From: Inhella sp.
GTDB lineage: Bacteria; Pseudomonadota; Gammaproteobacteria; Burkholderiales; Burkholderiaceae_C
DNA length: 64,000 bases
Direction: 5' to 3'
Assembly (NCBI RefSeq): GCF_027532025.1
Contig: NZ_JAPZSY010000038.1
Location: 1 to 64,000 of the forward strand
Part shown: piece by piece, positions 42,559-52,200 of the stretch
Layout: each line of letters opens with the position of its first letter
Position numbering within the stretch: position 1 is the first letter of the stretch
The notes under the pieces: model-generated
The model's input: only the letters and a program-made list of their open reading frames with translations
Databases searched by the model: none
What the model was told of the DNA's origin: nothing
Program-made: the position numbers and the translations under genes

Positions 42559-43332
42559 TCAGTGGCTGTGCCCGATGGAGGCCAGCGCCATGAGGCCCAG
42601 GCCCGCGCCGATCCAGGCCAACTGAGCCAGGGTCTCGGTCCACGGCAGCCGGCGCTGCATCTGCGGGATGAGGTCGGCCACGGCCACGTAGATGAAGCTG
42701 GACGAAGCCACCACCATCAGGTAGGGCAGGGCGGTTTCAAAGGGGTGCAGCAGCAGGTAGCCGAGCACGCCCCCCAACATCGCGGCCAAGCCTGACAGGG
42801 CGTTGTAGGCCAGGGCGCGGCGGCGGCTGAGCCCCGCGTTCAACAGCACCAGGTAGTCGCCCACCTCCTGCGGGATTTCGTGCAGCAGCACGGCGCCCGC
42901 GGTGAGCCAACCCAGCTGGGGGTCGGTCAGGAAGGCTGCGGCGATCAGCACGCCGTCGCAGAAGTTGTGAATGCTGTCGCCCACCAAGACGGACAGGCCA
43001 CCCCGGCCCGCCTGCTCGGCGTCGAAGTGGTGATGGTGGTGGTGCCCATCGCCCTCGTGGTGGTGGCTGTGCCGGTACAGCTCGAGCTTCTCGAGCAGGA
43101 AGAAAAACAGCAGTCCCCCCAACAGGCACAGAAACAGCTCGTGGCTGCTGGCTTGGCTCTCGAAGGCCTCGGGCAGCACGTGCAGCAAGGAGGCGCCCAA
43201 CAGCACGCCGGCCGACAGGCTGACCAGGTGCTTGACCAAGCGGCTGAGCACCATCTGCGTCACCCAGGCGGCCAGCAACACCGAGAGCAGTCCGCCGGCG
43301 AGCGTGGCCAAAACGATGTGCAGCAGGGTCAT
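42559..43332 (-). CDS. ZIP family divalent metal transporter
   Basis: The 257-residue membrane protein has eight predicted segments and a His-rich loop HSHHHEGDGHHHHHH (about residues 88-102) for metal capture. The transport site appears in GDSIHNFCDGVLIAAAF (TM4) and LHEIPQEVGDYLVLLNAG (TM5), the HNxxDG and HExPQExGD signatures of ZIP importers. Likely substrates are zinc, iron or manganese. It is divergent from ppx, 62 bases apart. Confidence 0.94.
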   Translation of the reverse strand: MTLLHIVLATLAGGLLSVLLAAWVTQMVLSRLVKHLVSLSAGVLLGASLLHVLPEAFESQASSHELFLCLLGGLLFFFLLEKLELYRHSHHHEGDGHHHHHHFDAEQAGRGGLSVLVGDSIHNFCDGVLIAAAFLTDPQLGWLTAGAVLLHEIPQEVGDYLVLLNAGLSRRRALAYNALSGLAAMLGGVLGYLLLHPFETALPYLMVVASSSFIYVAVADLIPQMQRRLPWTETLAQLAWIGAGLGLMALASIGHSH

Positions 43333-43394
43333 GGGGTCCAGCAGAGGGCGGTCAGGCGCGAAGGGGCGTCATTCTCGCCGGTCAGAATGTCGCC

Positions 43395-44921
43395 ATGCCC
43401 AACGACCTGCCCGAGCACCCTTGGGGTGCCGATGCCCTGGCCGCCATCGACCTCGGCTCCAACAGCTTTCGCCTCGAAATCGCCCGCCTGCGGGGTGGCG
43501 ACTACAAGACCTTGCTCTACCGCAAGGAGCCGGTGCGCTTGGGCGCCGGTTTGGACGCCCAAGGGCGGCTGACGCCGGAGGCCTTGCAGCGGGGGCTCGA
43601 TTGCCTGGCGCGTTTCGGTGGCGAGTTGCGGGGCTTTGCGCCGCAGCGCTTGCGGGCGGTGGCCACGCAAACCCTGCGCGAGGCGCAAAACCGCGACGAG
43701 TTCCTGGTGCGTGCCCAAGAGGTGCTGGGCTTTCCGGTGGAGGTCATCGCGGGCCGCGAGGAGGCGCGCATCATCTACCGCGGGGTGTCCCGGCTGCAGC
43801 CCGACCCGGCAACCCGCCTCGTCATCGACATCGGCGGGCGATCCACGGAATTGATCCTGGGCCGTGGGGCGGAGCCGCTCAAGGCCGAGTCGTTCCAGGT
43901 GGGCAGCGTGGGGCTGTCGGTGCGCTACTTCCCGGACGGCCGCTTCACGCCCGAGGCGTTTCGGGCGGCCCAAATCAGCGCGGCGGCTGAACTGGAAGAG
44001 GCCGTGGGCCAGTTCGCGCGGGGTCACGCCAAGCCAGCTTGGCGGCAGGTTCTTGGCAGTTCGGGCACCGTGGGGGCCGTGGCGCAGCTGGTGGCGGCGT
44101 CCAAGGTGGCTGGCGGGCGGATCAATGCCGAGTCGCTGCGCTGGTGCATCGACGCCTGCTTGCGCGCAGGGTCGGTGGACGCGCTGGACCTTCCCGGCCT
44201 CAAGCTCGACCGCAAGCCCGTGGTGGCGGGCGGCCTGTGCATCCTCTACACGCTGGTGTGCCACTTTGGCATCGACACCATCTTGCCGGCCAAGGGCGCT
44301 TTGCGTCAGGGCTTGATCTTCGAGCTGGCGGAGCGCTTGAAGCTGCACCAGCAGGCGCCCAGCGCCGACTTGCGCGAGCGCAGCGTGGCCGATTTGCAGC
44401 AGCGCTTTGGCGTGGACCTGCCGCAGGCCCGGCAGGTGCGCACGCTCACCGAGCGCCTGTTCCAACAGCTGCTGCCGCGCGCGCCGGCCGAGCGGCGCTT
44501 GGAGCTGGGTTGGACCGCCGCCTGGCACGAGATCGGGCAGTGCGTGTCGCACCACGACCACCACCGCCACAGTGCCTACCTGATCGGGCATTTGGATGCT
44601 CCCGGTTTCTCGCAGAGCCAGCAACGCCGCATGGCCACCATCGCGCTCGGGCAACGGGGTGGGCTGCGCAAGCTGGGGGCCGAGGCCGTCGATGAGACGC
44701 TGCGCTGGCAGGTGATGGCCCTGCGTTTGGCGGTGATCAAGGCCCACGCCCGCGAGCCCATCGACGTGAAGGCCATGCGCTTGCAGCGCGAGGGCACGCA
44801 AGTGCAGCTCACCATGCCCAAGGGCTGGGTGGCCACGCACCCGCAAACCTTGTTCCTGTTGCAGGAGGAGGTTCAACACTGGAGTCGCAGCGGCTGGGCG
44901 ACCCTGGAGCTGCGCGCATGA
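43395..44921 (+). CDS. ppx: Exopolyphosphatase / guanosine pentaphosphatase (Ppx/GppA)
   Basis: The 508-residue ASKHA-fold enzyme releases phosphate from polyphosphate ends. AAIDLGSNSFRLEIARL is the phosphate-1 loop; LVIDIGGRSTELILGRG is the phosphate-2 loop with the general acid region before it (REEARIIYRGV). The C-terminal HD-like part contains AAWHEIGQCVSHHDHHRHSA. Its final bases overlap the maf start. It reverses ppk1, whose gene is 12 kb to the left, so the two are not in one operon here. Confidence 0.94.
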   Translation: MPNDLPEHPWGADALAAIDLGSNSFRLEIARLRGGDYKTLLYRKEPVRLGAGLDAQGRLTPEALQRGLDCLARFGGELRGFAPQRLRAVATQTLREAQNRDEFLVRAQEVLGFPVEVIAGREEARIIYRGVSRLQPDPATRLVIDIGGRSTELILGRGAEPLKAESFQVGSVGLSVRYFPDGRFTPEAFRAAQISAAAELEEAVGQFARGHAKPAWRQVLGSSGTVGAVAQLVAASKVAGGRINAESLRWCIDACLRAGSVDALDLPGLKLDRKPVVAGGLCILYTLVCHFGIDTILPAKGALRQGLIFELAERLKLHQQAPSADLRERSVADLQQRFGVDLPQARQVRTLTERLFQQLLPRAPAERRLELGWTAAWHEIGQCVSHHDHHRHSAYLIGHLDAPGFSQSQQRRMATIALGQRGGLRKLGAEAVDETLRWQVMALRLAVIKAHAREPIDVKAMRLQREGTQVQLTMPKGWVATHPQTLFLLQEEVQHWSRSGWATLELRA

Positions 44922-45526
44922 GGCTGTACCTGGCGTCGCAGAGCCCCCGCCGAGCGCAGCTGTTGGCCCAGATTGGGCAAGCGCACGAGCTGCTGCTGCC
45001 CGACGCCGGCGAGGACGCGGAGGCTCTCGAGGCGCTGCAAGCGGGCGAGGCGCCGGTGGCCTACGTGCAGCGGGTGACCGAGGCCAAGCTGCAGGCCGCG
45101 CTGGCGCGTCACGCCCGATTGGGCCTGCCGCTTGGCGCTGTGCTCGCCGCCGACACGACCGTGGCGCTGGGCGATCGCATCTTGGGCAAGCCCGGCGACG
45201 CGCAGGAAGCCGCCGAGATGCTCTCGGCCCTGTCCGGGCAGGCCCACCAGGTGCACACGGCCGTGGCCATCGCCGACCTGCAGGGGAGCGTGCACCGCGC
45301 GGTGTCATCGTCCACCGTCTGGGTGGCGTCCTTGGCGGCGGGCGAGGTGCAGGCCTACATCGGGACGGGGGAGCCCTTCGGCAAGGCTGGGGCTTATGGC
45401 ATCCAAGGCCACTTTGCGGCCTGGGTGTCGCGCATCGATGGCAGCCATTCGGGCATCATGGGCCTGCCGCTGTACGAGACCGCGCAGCTGTTGCGTGCGG
45501 TGCGCGGCCGAGGAGCCGACGTTTGA
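44918..45526 (+). CDS. maf: Maf-like nucleotide pyrophosphatase
   Basis: The 202-residue protein is a house-cleaning nucleoside-triphosphate pyrophosphatase: MRLYLASQSPRRAQLLAQIG is the conserved SxSPRR start, then AADTTVALGDRILGKPGDAQ and SGQAHQVHTAVAI, and GAYGIQGHFAAWVSRIDGSH near the end. These fit the YhdE/Maf family acting on dTTP, UTP or methylated forms. The gene overlaps ppx and lies 43 bases before rng, the conserved maf-rng arrangement. Confidence 0.94.
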   Translation: MRLYLASQSPRRAQLLAQIGQAHELLLPDAGEDAEALEALQAGEAPVAYVQRVTEAKLQAALARHARLGLPLGAVLAADTTVALGDRILGKPGDAQEAAEMLSALSGQAHQVHTAVAIADLQGSVHRAVSSSTVWVASLAAGEVQAYIGTGEPFGKAGAYGIQGHFAAWVSRIDGSHSGIMGLPLYETAQLLRAVRGRGADV

Positions 45527-45569
45527 CGAGAGGGGCTTCGGCACCCTGTCGTGAACCCTTGGGACGCCC

Positions 45570-47039
45570 ATGGAAGACATCCTGATCAATTGGTCTCCGC
45601 AGGAGACCCGCGTGGCCCTCGTCGAAAACGGGGCGGTGCAAGAGTTGCATTTGGAGCGTGCGTTGGAGCGCGGCTTGGTGGGCAACGTGTACCTGGGGCG
45701 CGTGGCCCGCGTGTTGCCTGGCATGCAGTCGGCCTTCATCGACATCGGACTCGAACGGGCCGCGTTTTTGCACGTGGCCGATTTGCAGCAGGCCCACACC
45801 GGCCCCGGGCGGGATGCGCCCGTCACGCCCATCGAAAAGCTCCTGTTCGAGGGGCAAGCGCTCACCGTGCAGGTCATCAAGGACCCCATCGGCACCAAAG
45901 GCGCCCGGCTGTCCAGCCAGGTGTCCATCGCAGGGCGCTTGCTGGTGCACTTGCCGCAAGACGATCACATCGGCATCAGCCAGCGCATCGGCTCGCCCGA
46001 GGCCCGCGAGGCCTTGCGCGCGCGGATGCAGGCCCTCGTGGGCACGCGCGAGGCTGGCGGTGGCGGCGGGTTCATCTTGCGCACCAATGCCGAAGAGGCC
46101 ACCGACGACGAACTGGCCGCCGACATCGCCTACCTGCGCAAGACTTGGGCCGCCATCCGCCAGCGCGCCCACACGCTGCCACCGCCCAGCCTGTTGCACG
46201 AGGACTTGAACCTGGTGCAGCGCGTGCTGCGCGACTTGGCCAGCGAGCGCACGGGCAGCATTCGCATCGACAGCCGCTTGCAGTACGAGGCCTTGCGGGC
46301 GTTTGGGGAGCAGTACACCCCGAGCAGCGTGGGCAAGTTGGAGCACTACACCGGCGAGCGACCGATCTTCGATTTGCACAACATCGACGCCGAGGTCAAC
46401 CGGGCCTTGGCGCGTCGTGTCGACCTCAAGAGCGGTGGCTACTTGGTGTTCGACCAAACTGAGGCGCTGACCACCATCGACGTCAACACGGGCGCCTTTG
46501 TGGGCGCCAAGAACTTCGACGACACGGTCTTCAAGACCAATTTGGAGGCTGCGGGCACCATCGCCCGCCAACTGCGCCTGCGCAATCTGGGCGGCATCGT
46601 CATCGTCGACTTCATCGACATGGCGCGCGACGAGCACCGTCAAGCCGTGATGGCCGAACTGAAGAAGCACCTGAGCCGCGACCGCACCCGCACCACCGTG
46701 GGGGGCTTCACCTCGCTGGGCCTGCTGGAGCTGACGCGCAAGCGAACGCGCGAGAGCCTGAGCCGCATGCTGTGCGAGCCCTGCCCGACCTGCCAGGGGC
46801 GAGGCCAGGTCAAGACGGCCCGCACCGTCTGCTACGACATCCTGCGCGAGATCCTGCGCGAAGCGCGGCAGTTCTCCGCCAAGGAGTTCCGCGTGGTGGC
46901 CGCCGCCGAGGTGGTGGAGATGCTGCTCGACGAAGAGTCGGCCCACCTCGCGGGCCTGAGCGATTTCATCGGTCGCCCCATCTCGCTCACCGCCGAGCCG
47001 GGCAACCAGACCGAGCATTACGACATCGTGCTGCTGTGA
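45570..47039 (+). CDS. rng: Ribonuclease G
   Basis: The 489-residue endoribonuclease matures 16S rRNA 5' ends and degrades mRNA. The N-terminal S1 domain is seen in [20 protein letters not shown] and [16 protein letters not shown]. The catalytic aspartates are in [12 protein letters not shown] and [12 protein letters not shown]. The zinc-link CxxC is in [12 protein letters not shown]. The long C-terminal scaffold of RNase E is absent, which together with the length indicates RNase G. The last bases overlap ispD. Confidence 0.95.
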   Translation: MEDILINWSPQETRVALVENGAVQELHLERALERGLVGNVYLGRVARVLPGMQSAFIDIGLERAAFLHVADLQQAHTGPGRDAPVTPIEKLLFEGQALTVQVIKDPIGTKGARLSSQVSIAGRLLVHLPQDDHIGISQRIGSPEAREALRARMQALVGTREAGGGGGFILRTNAEEATDDELAADIAYLRKTWAAIRQRAHTLPPPSLLHEDLNLVQRVLRDLASERTGSIRIDSRLQYEALRAFGEQYTPSSVGKLEHYTGERPIFDLHNIDAEVNRALARRVDLKSGGYLVFDQTEALTTIDVNTGAFVGAKNFDDTVFKTNLEAAGTIARQLRLRNLGGIVIVDFIDMARDEHRQAVMAELKKHLSRDRTRTTVGGFTSLGLLELTRKRTRESLSRMLCEPCPTCQGRGQVKTARTVCYDILREILREARQFSAKEFRVVAAAEVVEMLLDEESAHLAGLSDFIGRPISLTAEPGNQTEHYDIVLL

Positions 47040-47722
47040 CCCTCGCGCTTTGCCATGCCCTGGTTCCGGCCGCTGGTGTGGGCAGCCGTGCTGGACAGCC
47101 CCGCCCCAAACAATACGTGGCCGTGGCCGACCGCCCGCTGATGGTCCACACCCTGGACGCGCTGGCAGCCGTGCCCGCCATCGCCAGCGTGAACGTGGTC
47201 GTGGCGCCCGACGATGCTTGGTTCGAGGTGGAAGTGCCGGCCTTTGCCGGCCGCTTGATTCGACGCGGCGGCGCCACCCGTGCCGCCAGCGTGGCCGCGG
47301 GCTTGGCGGCCCTGCAAGAGGCTGGCGCCGCCGACCACGACTGGGTGCTGGTGCACGACGCGGCACGCTGCTTGGTGCGGCCGGCTTGGATCAGCGCCTT
47401 GATCGACGTCTGCCGCGACGACGCCGTGGGGGGCTTGCTGGCCCAGCCGGTGGCCGACACCCTGAAAGAGGCCGAAGGCCAGCGCAGCTTTCGCACGGCC
47501 GACCGCAGCCGCTACTGGCAGGCGCAAACGCCACAGATGTTCCGCCTGGGCCTGTTGCGGCGCGCACTGGCGGCCGCGGGCGAGGCCGTGACGGACGAAG
47601 CCAGCGCCATCGAGGCCCTGGGCCACGCGCCGTTGCTGGTCCCCTGTTCCCTGGAGAATTTCAAAGTGACCCGACCCGAAGACTTCGACCTGGCCGACCG
47701 ATTGCTGCGGAGTCGCCCATGA
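47036..47722 (+). CDS. ispD: 2-C-methyl-D-erythritol 4-phosphate cytidylyltransferase
   Basis: The 228-residue enzyme attaches CMP to MEP in the isoprenoid pathway. The CTP-binding start [20 protein letters not shown] is the GxGxR...PKQY motif, and [16 protein letters not shown] and [13 protein letters not shown] are further signatures. It begins with GTG overlapping the rng stop (GTGA), so expression is coupled to RNase G. It overlaps ispF at its end by ATGA. Confidence 0.94.
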   Translation: MTLALCHALVPAAGVGSRAGQPRPKQYVAVADRPLMVHTLDALAAVPAIASVNVVVAPDDAWFEVEVPAFAGRLIRRGGATRAASVAAGLAALQEAGAADHDWVLVHDAARCLVRPAWISALIDVCRDDAVGGLLAQPVADTLKEAEGQRSFRTADRSRYWQAQTPQMFRLGLLRRALAAAGEAVTDEASAIEALGHAPLLVPCSLENFKVTRPEDFDLADRLLRSRP

Positions 47723-48210
47723 ACGCCCCGGTCTTGCGCATTGGCGAGGGCTGGGACGTGCACCGCCTGGTGGAGGGCCGGCCTCTGGTACTGGGCGGGG
47801 TCACCATCCCCCACAGCCACGGTTTGCTCGGGCACTCGGACGCCGATGCCCTGGCGCACGCCATCACCGACGCCGTGTTGGGCGCGGCCGGGTTGGGCGA
47901 CATCGGCCGACACTTTCCCGACACCGCGGCCGAATTCAAGGGCGCCGACTCCATGGTGCTGCTGGCCGAGGCCGCGCGCCGCGTGCGGGCTGGCGGCTGG
48001 ACGCTGGTCAACGTGGACAGCACCGTGGTCGCGCAAGCGCCCAAGCTGGCCCCGCACATCGACGCCATGCGGGCGCGGCTGGCCGAGGTGCTGCAACTGG
48101 CGACCGACGCGGTCAACGTCAAGGCCAAGACGGCCGAAAAGCTCGGCCCGGTGGGCGATGGGCTGGCCATGGAGGCGCGGGCCGTGTGCCTGTTGATGCG
48201 CGGGGGCTGA
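47719..48210 (+). CDS. ispF: 2-C-methyl-D-erythritol 2,4-cyclodiphosphate synthase
   Basis: The 163-residue zinc enzyme cyclises the CDP-ME phosphate. Zinc ligands are in [17 protein letters not shown] and [34 protein letters not shown] and [11 protein letters not shown] are also diagnostic. It is the last gene of the ppx-maf-rng-ispD-ispF run and overlaps ispD by four bases. Its stop lies nine bases from the end of the convergent sensor kinase gene. Confidence 0.96.
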   Translation: MNAPVLRIGEGWDVHRLVEGRPLVLGGVTIPHSHGLLGHSDADALAHAITDAVLGAAGLGDIGRHFPDTAAEFKGADSMVLLAEAARRVRAGGWTLVNVDSTVVAQAPKLAPHIDAMRARLAEVLQLATDAVNVKAKTAEKLGPVGDGLAMEARAVCLLMRGG

Positions 48211-48219
48211 AGTCCAGGC

Positions 48220-49545
48220 TCAGGCGCGCTGCAGCCTCATCTTGGTCAACAGCCCCGTGCCCTCGGGGGCGTTGACGATGTCCAACGTGCCTCCCATGCG
48301 TTGCAGGGCCTTGTCCACGATGGCCAACCCCAGGCCGCTGCCCGACACCGCGGTGCGGGCGGCATCGCCCCGGTAGAAGGGCTTGGTCAGCTCCCCCAGC
48401 ACCTCGGGCGGTACGCCGGGTCCGTGGTCCCGCACACCGATTTCCACCTCCACGCCGCGAGGCCGGGCTTTGACGGTCACCCGTGCCGGCTCGCCCGGCG
48501 CATGCCCGTAGCGGCGCGCGTTTTCAAACAGATTGGCGAACACGCGACTCATCTCGGTGGGGTCCACCATGACCTTCAGGGACTCGGGCACCACCAAGCT
48601 GATGTCGATCTGGTCGGGCACGTTGCGGTAGGCCTGGGCGGCGCGCTCCAGCATCTCGTGCAGCGCCATGGGCTGCAGGGTCAGTTCGTGCGGCCGGGCG
48701 TAGTCCATGAACTTGCCGATGATGGCGTCGAGCTGGTCGATGTCGTCGGCCATGGCCATGCGGGCAACGTCGTCGTGCACGCTCATCTCGGCCTCCAGGC
48801 GCAGCCGAGCCAGGGGCGTTCGCAAGTCGTGGCTGATGCCCGCCAACATCACGCTGCGGTCTTGTTCCAGCTTGGCCAGCACGCGCGCCATGCGGTTGAA
48901 CCCGCGATTGACCTCGCGGATCTCGCTCGTCAGCGTGTGCTCGTCGAGTCGGGAGTCGTACTCGCCCTCGCGGATGCGGTGGGCCGCCACCGACAGCTCC
49001 CGCAAGGGCCGGTTGATGAGGCCGGCGATGGCCGCCGAGCTCGCGACCGTGACCGCCAGCAACAACAGCCACCACCAGAGTTTGGCCGCAGGCAGTCCCT
49101 GGGCGGGATCGGATTGGGCGCGCAGCCAATAGGCGTCGCGACCGGTCATGAAGCGGATCCACAAGCCCTCACGGTCGTTCAGGGCTCGTGCCACCACCGT
49201 CTCTGGCCCAAGGCGTTGCTGCAGGGCCTCCACCAGCCGGGTGGTGAACGCGTCTTGGGCGTAGTCCGTCGGGCGGTCGTTCGCTTGGGCCACCGCAACG
49301 TGGAGGGTGGCGGTGCGCTCGATGGACTGGATGACCCCTTGGCGCTGAGCGGCTTCTTCGTGCTGCAGCGCTGCGCGCGCCAGCAGCACCAAATCGCCCA
49401 ACTGCTGCGCCGCTTGCAGGGCCCGAGGCTCGGCTTCCAGTGCCCGCAAGGTGAGTGGCCAAGCCAGCCCGGTCACGCCCAGCAGCACGGCCAGCCAGGC
49501 GAAAGTGCGCCAGAAAAGGGTGAGTTGAAACAGGGGGCGAGGCAT
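48220..49545 (-). CDS. envZ: EnvZ-type sensor histidine kinase
   Basis: The 441-residue kinase has two membrane segments (about residues 12-32 and 155-175), a periplasmic loop, HAMP (NRPLRELSVAAHRIREGEYD) and a dimerisation helix with the phosphorylated His in AGISHDLRTPLARLRLEAEM. The ATPase boxes follow: N box VFANLFENARRYGH, G1 VRDHGPGVPPEV and G2 SGSGLGLAIVDKAL. It follows the OmpR-like regulator gene on the same strand by 17 bases. Osmotic or envelope sensing is assumed from the family. Confidence 0.88.
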   Translation of the reverse strand: MPRPLFQLTLFWRTFAWLAVLLGVTGLAWPLTLRALEAEPRALQAAQQLGDLVLLARAALQHEEAAQRQGVIQSIERTATLHVAVAQANDRPTDYAQDAFTTRLVEALQQRLGPETVVARALNDREGLWIRFMTGRDAYWLRAQSDPAQGLPAAKLWWWLLLLAVTVASSAAIAGLINRPLRELSVAAHRIREGEYDSRLDEHTLTSEIREVNRGFNRMARVLAKLEQDRSVMLAGISHDLRTPLARLRLEAEMSVHDDVARMAMADDIDQLDAIIGKFMDYARPHELTLQPMALHEMLERAAQAYRNVPDQIDISLVVPESLKVMVDPTEMSRVFANLFENARRYGHAPGEPARVTVKARPRGVEVEIGVRDHGPGVPPEVLGELTKPFYRGDAARTAVSGSGLGLAIVDKALQRMGGTLDIVNAPEGTGLLTKMRLQRA

Positions 49546-49562
49546 CTGCGGCCGCGCGCTTA

Positions 49563-50324
49563 TCAGCTGACCGTGGCCGGCGCCTCGTCAGGGACGAAGA
49601 CGTAGCCCAGGCCCCACACGGTTTGGATGTAGCGGGGCTTGCTGGGGTCGGCCTCCAGCAGCTTGCGCAGGCGGGAGATCTGCACATCCAAGCTGCGGTC
49701 AAAGGGTTCAAAGTCGCGACCGCGGGTGAGCTGGGCCAGCCGGTCGCGGCTCAGCGGCTGCCGCGGATGGCGGACCAAGGCCTTGAGCATGGCGAACTCG
49801 CCCGTGGTCAAGGGCATCTCTTGCCCTTCGCGGAACAGGCGTCGCTGCCCCAAGTCGAACTCGTAGGGGCCGAAGGTGAAGCGCTCGCCTTCCCGGCTGG
49901 GGGCTCCGGGCATTTCCGGGGGCGGGCGGCGACGCAAGACGGCGTTGATGCGCGCCAGCAATTCCCGCGGGTTGAAAGGCTTGCTCAGGTAGTCGTCAGC
50001 GCCGATCTCGAGCCCGACGATGCGGTCGACGTCTTCGCCCTTGGCGGTGAGCATGACCACCGGTGTCATGTCGCCCTTGGCCCGCAGGCGCCGGCAAATG
50101 GACAGACCATCTTCCCCGGGCATCATGAGGTCCAGCACGATGAGGTCTGGCGACTCGCGGGACATCAGGCGTTGCAGGCCCAGGCCGTCTTCCACCGAAT
50201 GCACCTCGAAGCCCTCTTGCGAGAGGTAGCGGCGCAACAAGTCGCGAATGCGGGCATCGTCGTCCACCACCGCCACGCGCAGGGCGCGGGAGGAGGTCAA
50301 GGGCATGGACAGGGTCGTGGACAT
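49563..50324 (-). CDS. ompR: OmpR-type response regulator
   Basis: The 253-residue regulator has a receiver domain (RVAVVDDDARIRDLLRRYLS, phospho-acceptor in DLIVLDLMMPGEDG, lysine in YLSKPFNPRELLARI) and an OmpR/PhoB winged helix (LTTGEFAMLKALVRHPRQPL, LDVQISRLRKLLEADP, IQTVWGLGYVF). The segment TRGRDFEPFDRSLDVQISRL agrees with true OmpR. Start is ATG 50324, with an in-frame ATG 13 codons before it as alternative. It heads the two-gene unit with envZ. Confidence 0.9.
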   Translation of the reverse strand: MSTTLSMPLTSSRALRVAVVDDDARIRDLLRRYLSQEGFEVHSVEDGLGLQRLMSRESPDLIVLDLMMPGEDGLSICRRLRAKGDMTPVVMLTAKGEDVDRIVGLEIGADDYLSKPFNPRELLARINAVLRRRPPPEMPGAPSREGERFTFGPYEFDLGQRRLFREGQEMPLTTGEFAMLKALVRHPRQPLSRDRLAQLTRGRDFEPFDRSLDVQISRLRKLLEADPSKPRYIQTVWGLGYVFVPDEAPATVS

Positions 50325-50519
50325 GGCGGGTCTCCGTGGGCCTTGAGGCGTTTGCGGTGTCAACGCAGCGCTCAGATTGTGGGCGTCCGCCGGCCGCCGT
50401 TGTTACAAATGGGGTGCCCGACTCCCGCATCCTCGGGGGGTGGTGTTACGTCTGCTTGCAAACACGTGGCGCGCGAGCCTCGAACCCCGGGGCCGCAGCC
50501 GCCAGCCTTCTGTGCCGGC

Positions 50520-51290
50520 TCACTGCGCCGTCCAGCCGCCATCCACGCTCCAGGCTTGCCCCCGCACGTTGCTGGCCGCTTCGCTGCACAGGAACACCAG
50601 CAAGGCCCCCAATTGCTCCGGCGTGGTGAAGGCCAGCGAGGGTTGCTTGTCCGACAGCAGGCGGCGGGTGGCTTCGGGCAGCGCCACGCCGTCGGCCGCG
50701 GCGCGGGCCTCCACCTGCTTTTGCACCAGGGGCGTCAGCACCCAGCCTGGGCACAGCGCGTTCACCGTCACGCCGGTGGTGGCGGTTTCCAGCGCCACCG
50801 CCTTGGTCAAACCCACCAAGCCATGCTTGGCTGCCACATAGGCGCTCTTGTTCACCGAGGCCACGTGCCCGTGCACCGACGCCACGTTGACGATGCGCCC
50901 CCAGCCGCGGGTCAGCATGCCGGGCAATGCCACCCGGGTGCTGTGGAACGCGCTGCTGAGGTTGATGGCGATGATGGCGTCCCAGCGCTCGGGTGGGAAT
51001 TCGTGCACCGGTGCCACATGCTGGATGCCGGCGTTGTTCACCAGGATGTCCACGCCCCCGAAGCGCGACTCCGTGGCGCGCACCAGGTCGACCACCTCGT
51101 CGGAGCGCGACATGTCGGCCCCGTGGTAGTCCACCTCGGCGCCCGTGGCGGCGACGGCGTCTTGGGCGGCGGCCACGTCGCCAAAGCCGTTCAGCATCAC
51201 GCGAGCGCCTTGTTGCGCCAGTGCGAGCGCCAGCCCCAGGCCAATGCCGCTGGTGGAGCCGGTGACGAGGGCGGTTTTGCCTTGAAGCAT
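50520..51290 (-). CDS. bdhA: 3-hydroxybutyrate dehydrogenase
   Basis: The 256-residue short-chain dehydrogenase oxidises D-3-hydroxybutyrate to acetoacetate with NAD and is used when polyhydroxybutyrate is broken down. TGSTSGIGLGLALALAQQGA is the cofactor loop, VNNAGIQHVAPVHEFP and NVASVHGHVASVNKSAYVAA with YxxxK give the active site, and CPGWVLTPLVQKQVE is the 3HBDH-type substrate loop. It is divergent from the hydrolase gene, with only 40 bases between the starts. Confidence 0.93.
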   Translation of the reverse strand: MLQGKTALVTGSTSGIGLGLALALAQQGARVMLNGFGDVAAAQDAVAATGAEVDYHGADMSRSDEVVDLVRATESRFGGVDILVNNAGIQHVAPVHEFPPERWDAIIAINLSSAFHSTRVALPGMLTRGWGRIVNVASVHGHVASVNKSAYVAAKHGLVGLTKAVALETATTGVTVNALCPGWVLTPLVQKQVEARAAADGVALPEATRRLLSDKQPSLAFTTPEQLGALLVFLCSEAASNVRGQAWSVDGGWTAQ

Positions 51291-51302
51291 GGTGGGTTCC
51301 CG

Positions 51303-51326
51303 TATCCTGCGATGCGTCGAAGGATA
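51303..51326. promoter_or_regulatory. Face-to-face -10 elements between bdhA and the hydrolase gene
   Basis: TATCCT (51303-51308) on the plus strand and the same hexamer on the minus strand (seen as AGGATA, 51321-51326) form an inverted repeat 12 bases apart. Read as -10 boxes they would start both transcripts near 51314, so the two promoters would overlap completely. Confidence 0.4.
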
Positions 51327-51330
51327 GCCA

Positions 51331-52200
51331 ATGACCGAGTCGCGCCTGCACCACGTCCACGCCCTCAGCCCCAGCGGCTTGCATCGCGTCGCCTACCGGG
51401 AGTGGGGCGATGCAGGCAACCCGCGCGTGCTGGTCTGCGTGCATGGCCTGACGCGGCAAGGGCGCGACTTCGAGCCACTGGCGCTGCGTTTGCGCAGCCA
51501 CTACCGGGTGGTGGCGCCCGACATCGTGGGGCGTGGCGACAGCGACTGGCTGCCCGACCCCGCAGGCTACGCCCTGCCCCAGTACGTGGCCGACATGGTG
51601 GTGCTGCTGGCGCGACTCAACGTGCCCGAGGTCGACTGGGTGGGCACCTCGATGGGCGGCCTCATCGGCTTGGCCTTGGCCTCGCTGCCCCACAGCCCCG
51701 TGCGGCGCTTGGTGCTGAACGACGTCGGCCCCAGTTTGGAGTGGGCGGCGCTGAGTCGCCTCGGCAGCCAGGTTGGACAGGCCATGCACTTTGCCGACGA
51801 GGCGCAAGCCGCCCGGGCCTTGCGCGAGGTTTCGATGGGCTTTGGCGATTTCACCGACGCCGAGTGGTTGGCCTTCAACCGCCCCATGCTTCGCCCTGCC
51901 GAGGGCGGCGGGGTGCGTTTGCACCACGACCCGGCCATCGCCCACAACTTGCAAGCGCTCACCCCCGCCATCGCGGCGGCGGGCGAGGTGCAGTTGTGGG
52001 ACGCCTACGACCGCCTCAGGCGCCCCACGCTGCTGCTGCGCGGGGCCAACTCCGACCTCATCACCGCCGAAACCGCGCAGGCCATGGCGGCTCGCGGCCC
52101 CAAGGCCCGGGTGGTGACGCTGCCAGGGGTGGGGCACGCCTCCATGCTCGACCGCGAAGCCCAGTGGACGCCTCTGGAAGGCTTCTTGTTCGCCCCATGA
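51331..52200 (+). CDS. Alpha/beta hydrolase
   Basis: The 289-residue enzyme has HGLTRQGRDFEPLALRLRSH as the oxyanion-hole region, the nucleophile elbow GTSMGGLIGLALASL and the catalytic His near the end in GVGHASMLDREAQ. The acid lies in LLLRGANSDLITAETAQ. No signal peptide is present. Substrate cannot be predicted; proximity to bdhA hints at hydroxyester use, which is speculation. Its stop overlaps the relA start (ATGA). Confidence 0.88.
   Translation: MTESRLHHVHALSPSGLHRVAYREWGDAGNPRVLVCVHGLTRQGRDFEPLALRLRSHYRVVAPDIVGRGDSDWLPDPAGYALPQYVADMVVLLARLNVPEVDWVGTSMGGLIGLALASLPHSPVRRLVLNDVGPSLEWAALSRLGSQVGQAMHFADEAQAARALREVSMGFGDFTDAEWLAFNRPMLRPAEGGGVRLHHDPAIAHNLQALTPAIAAAGEVQLWDAYDRLRRPTLLLRGANSDLITAETAQAMAARGPKARVVTLPGVGHASMLDREAQWTPLEGFLFAP

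Noticed and set aside
49623..52196. Upstream extension of the relA frame
   Set aside because: The open frame continues far upstream through ompR, bdhA and the hydrolase gene, but family length and the ATGA overlap fix the start at 52197.
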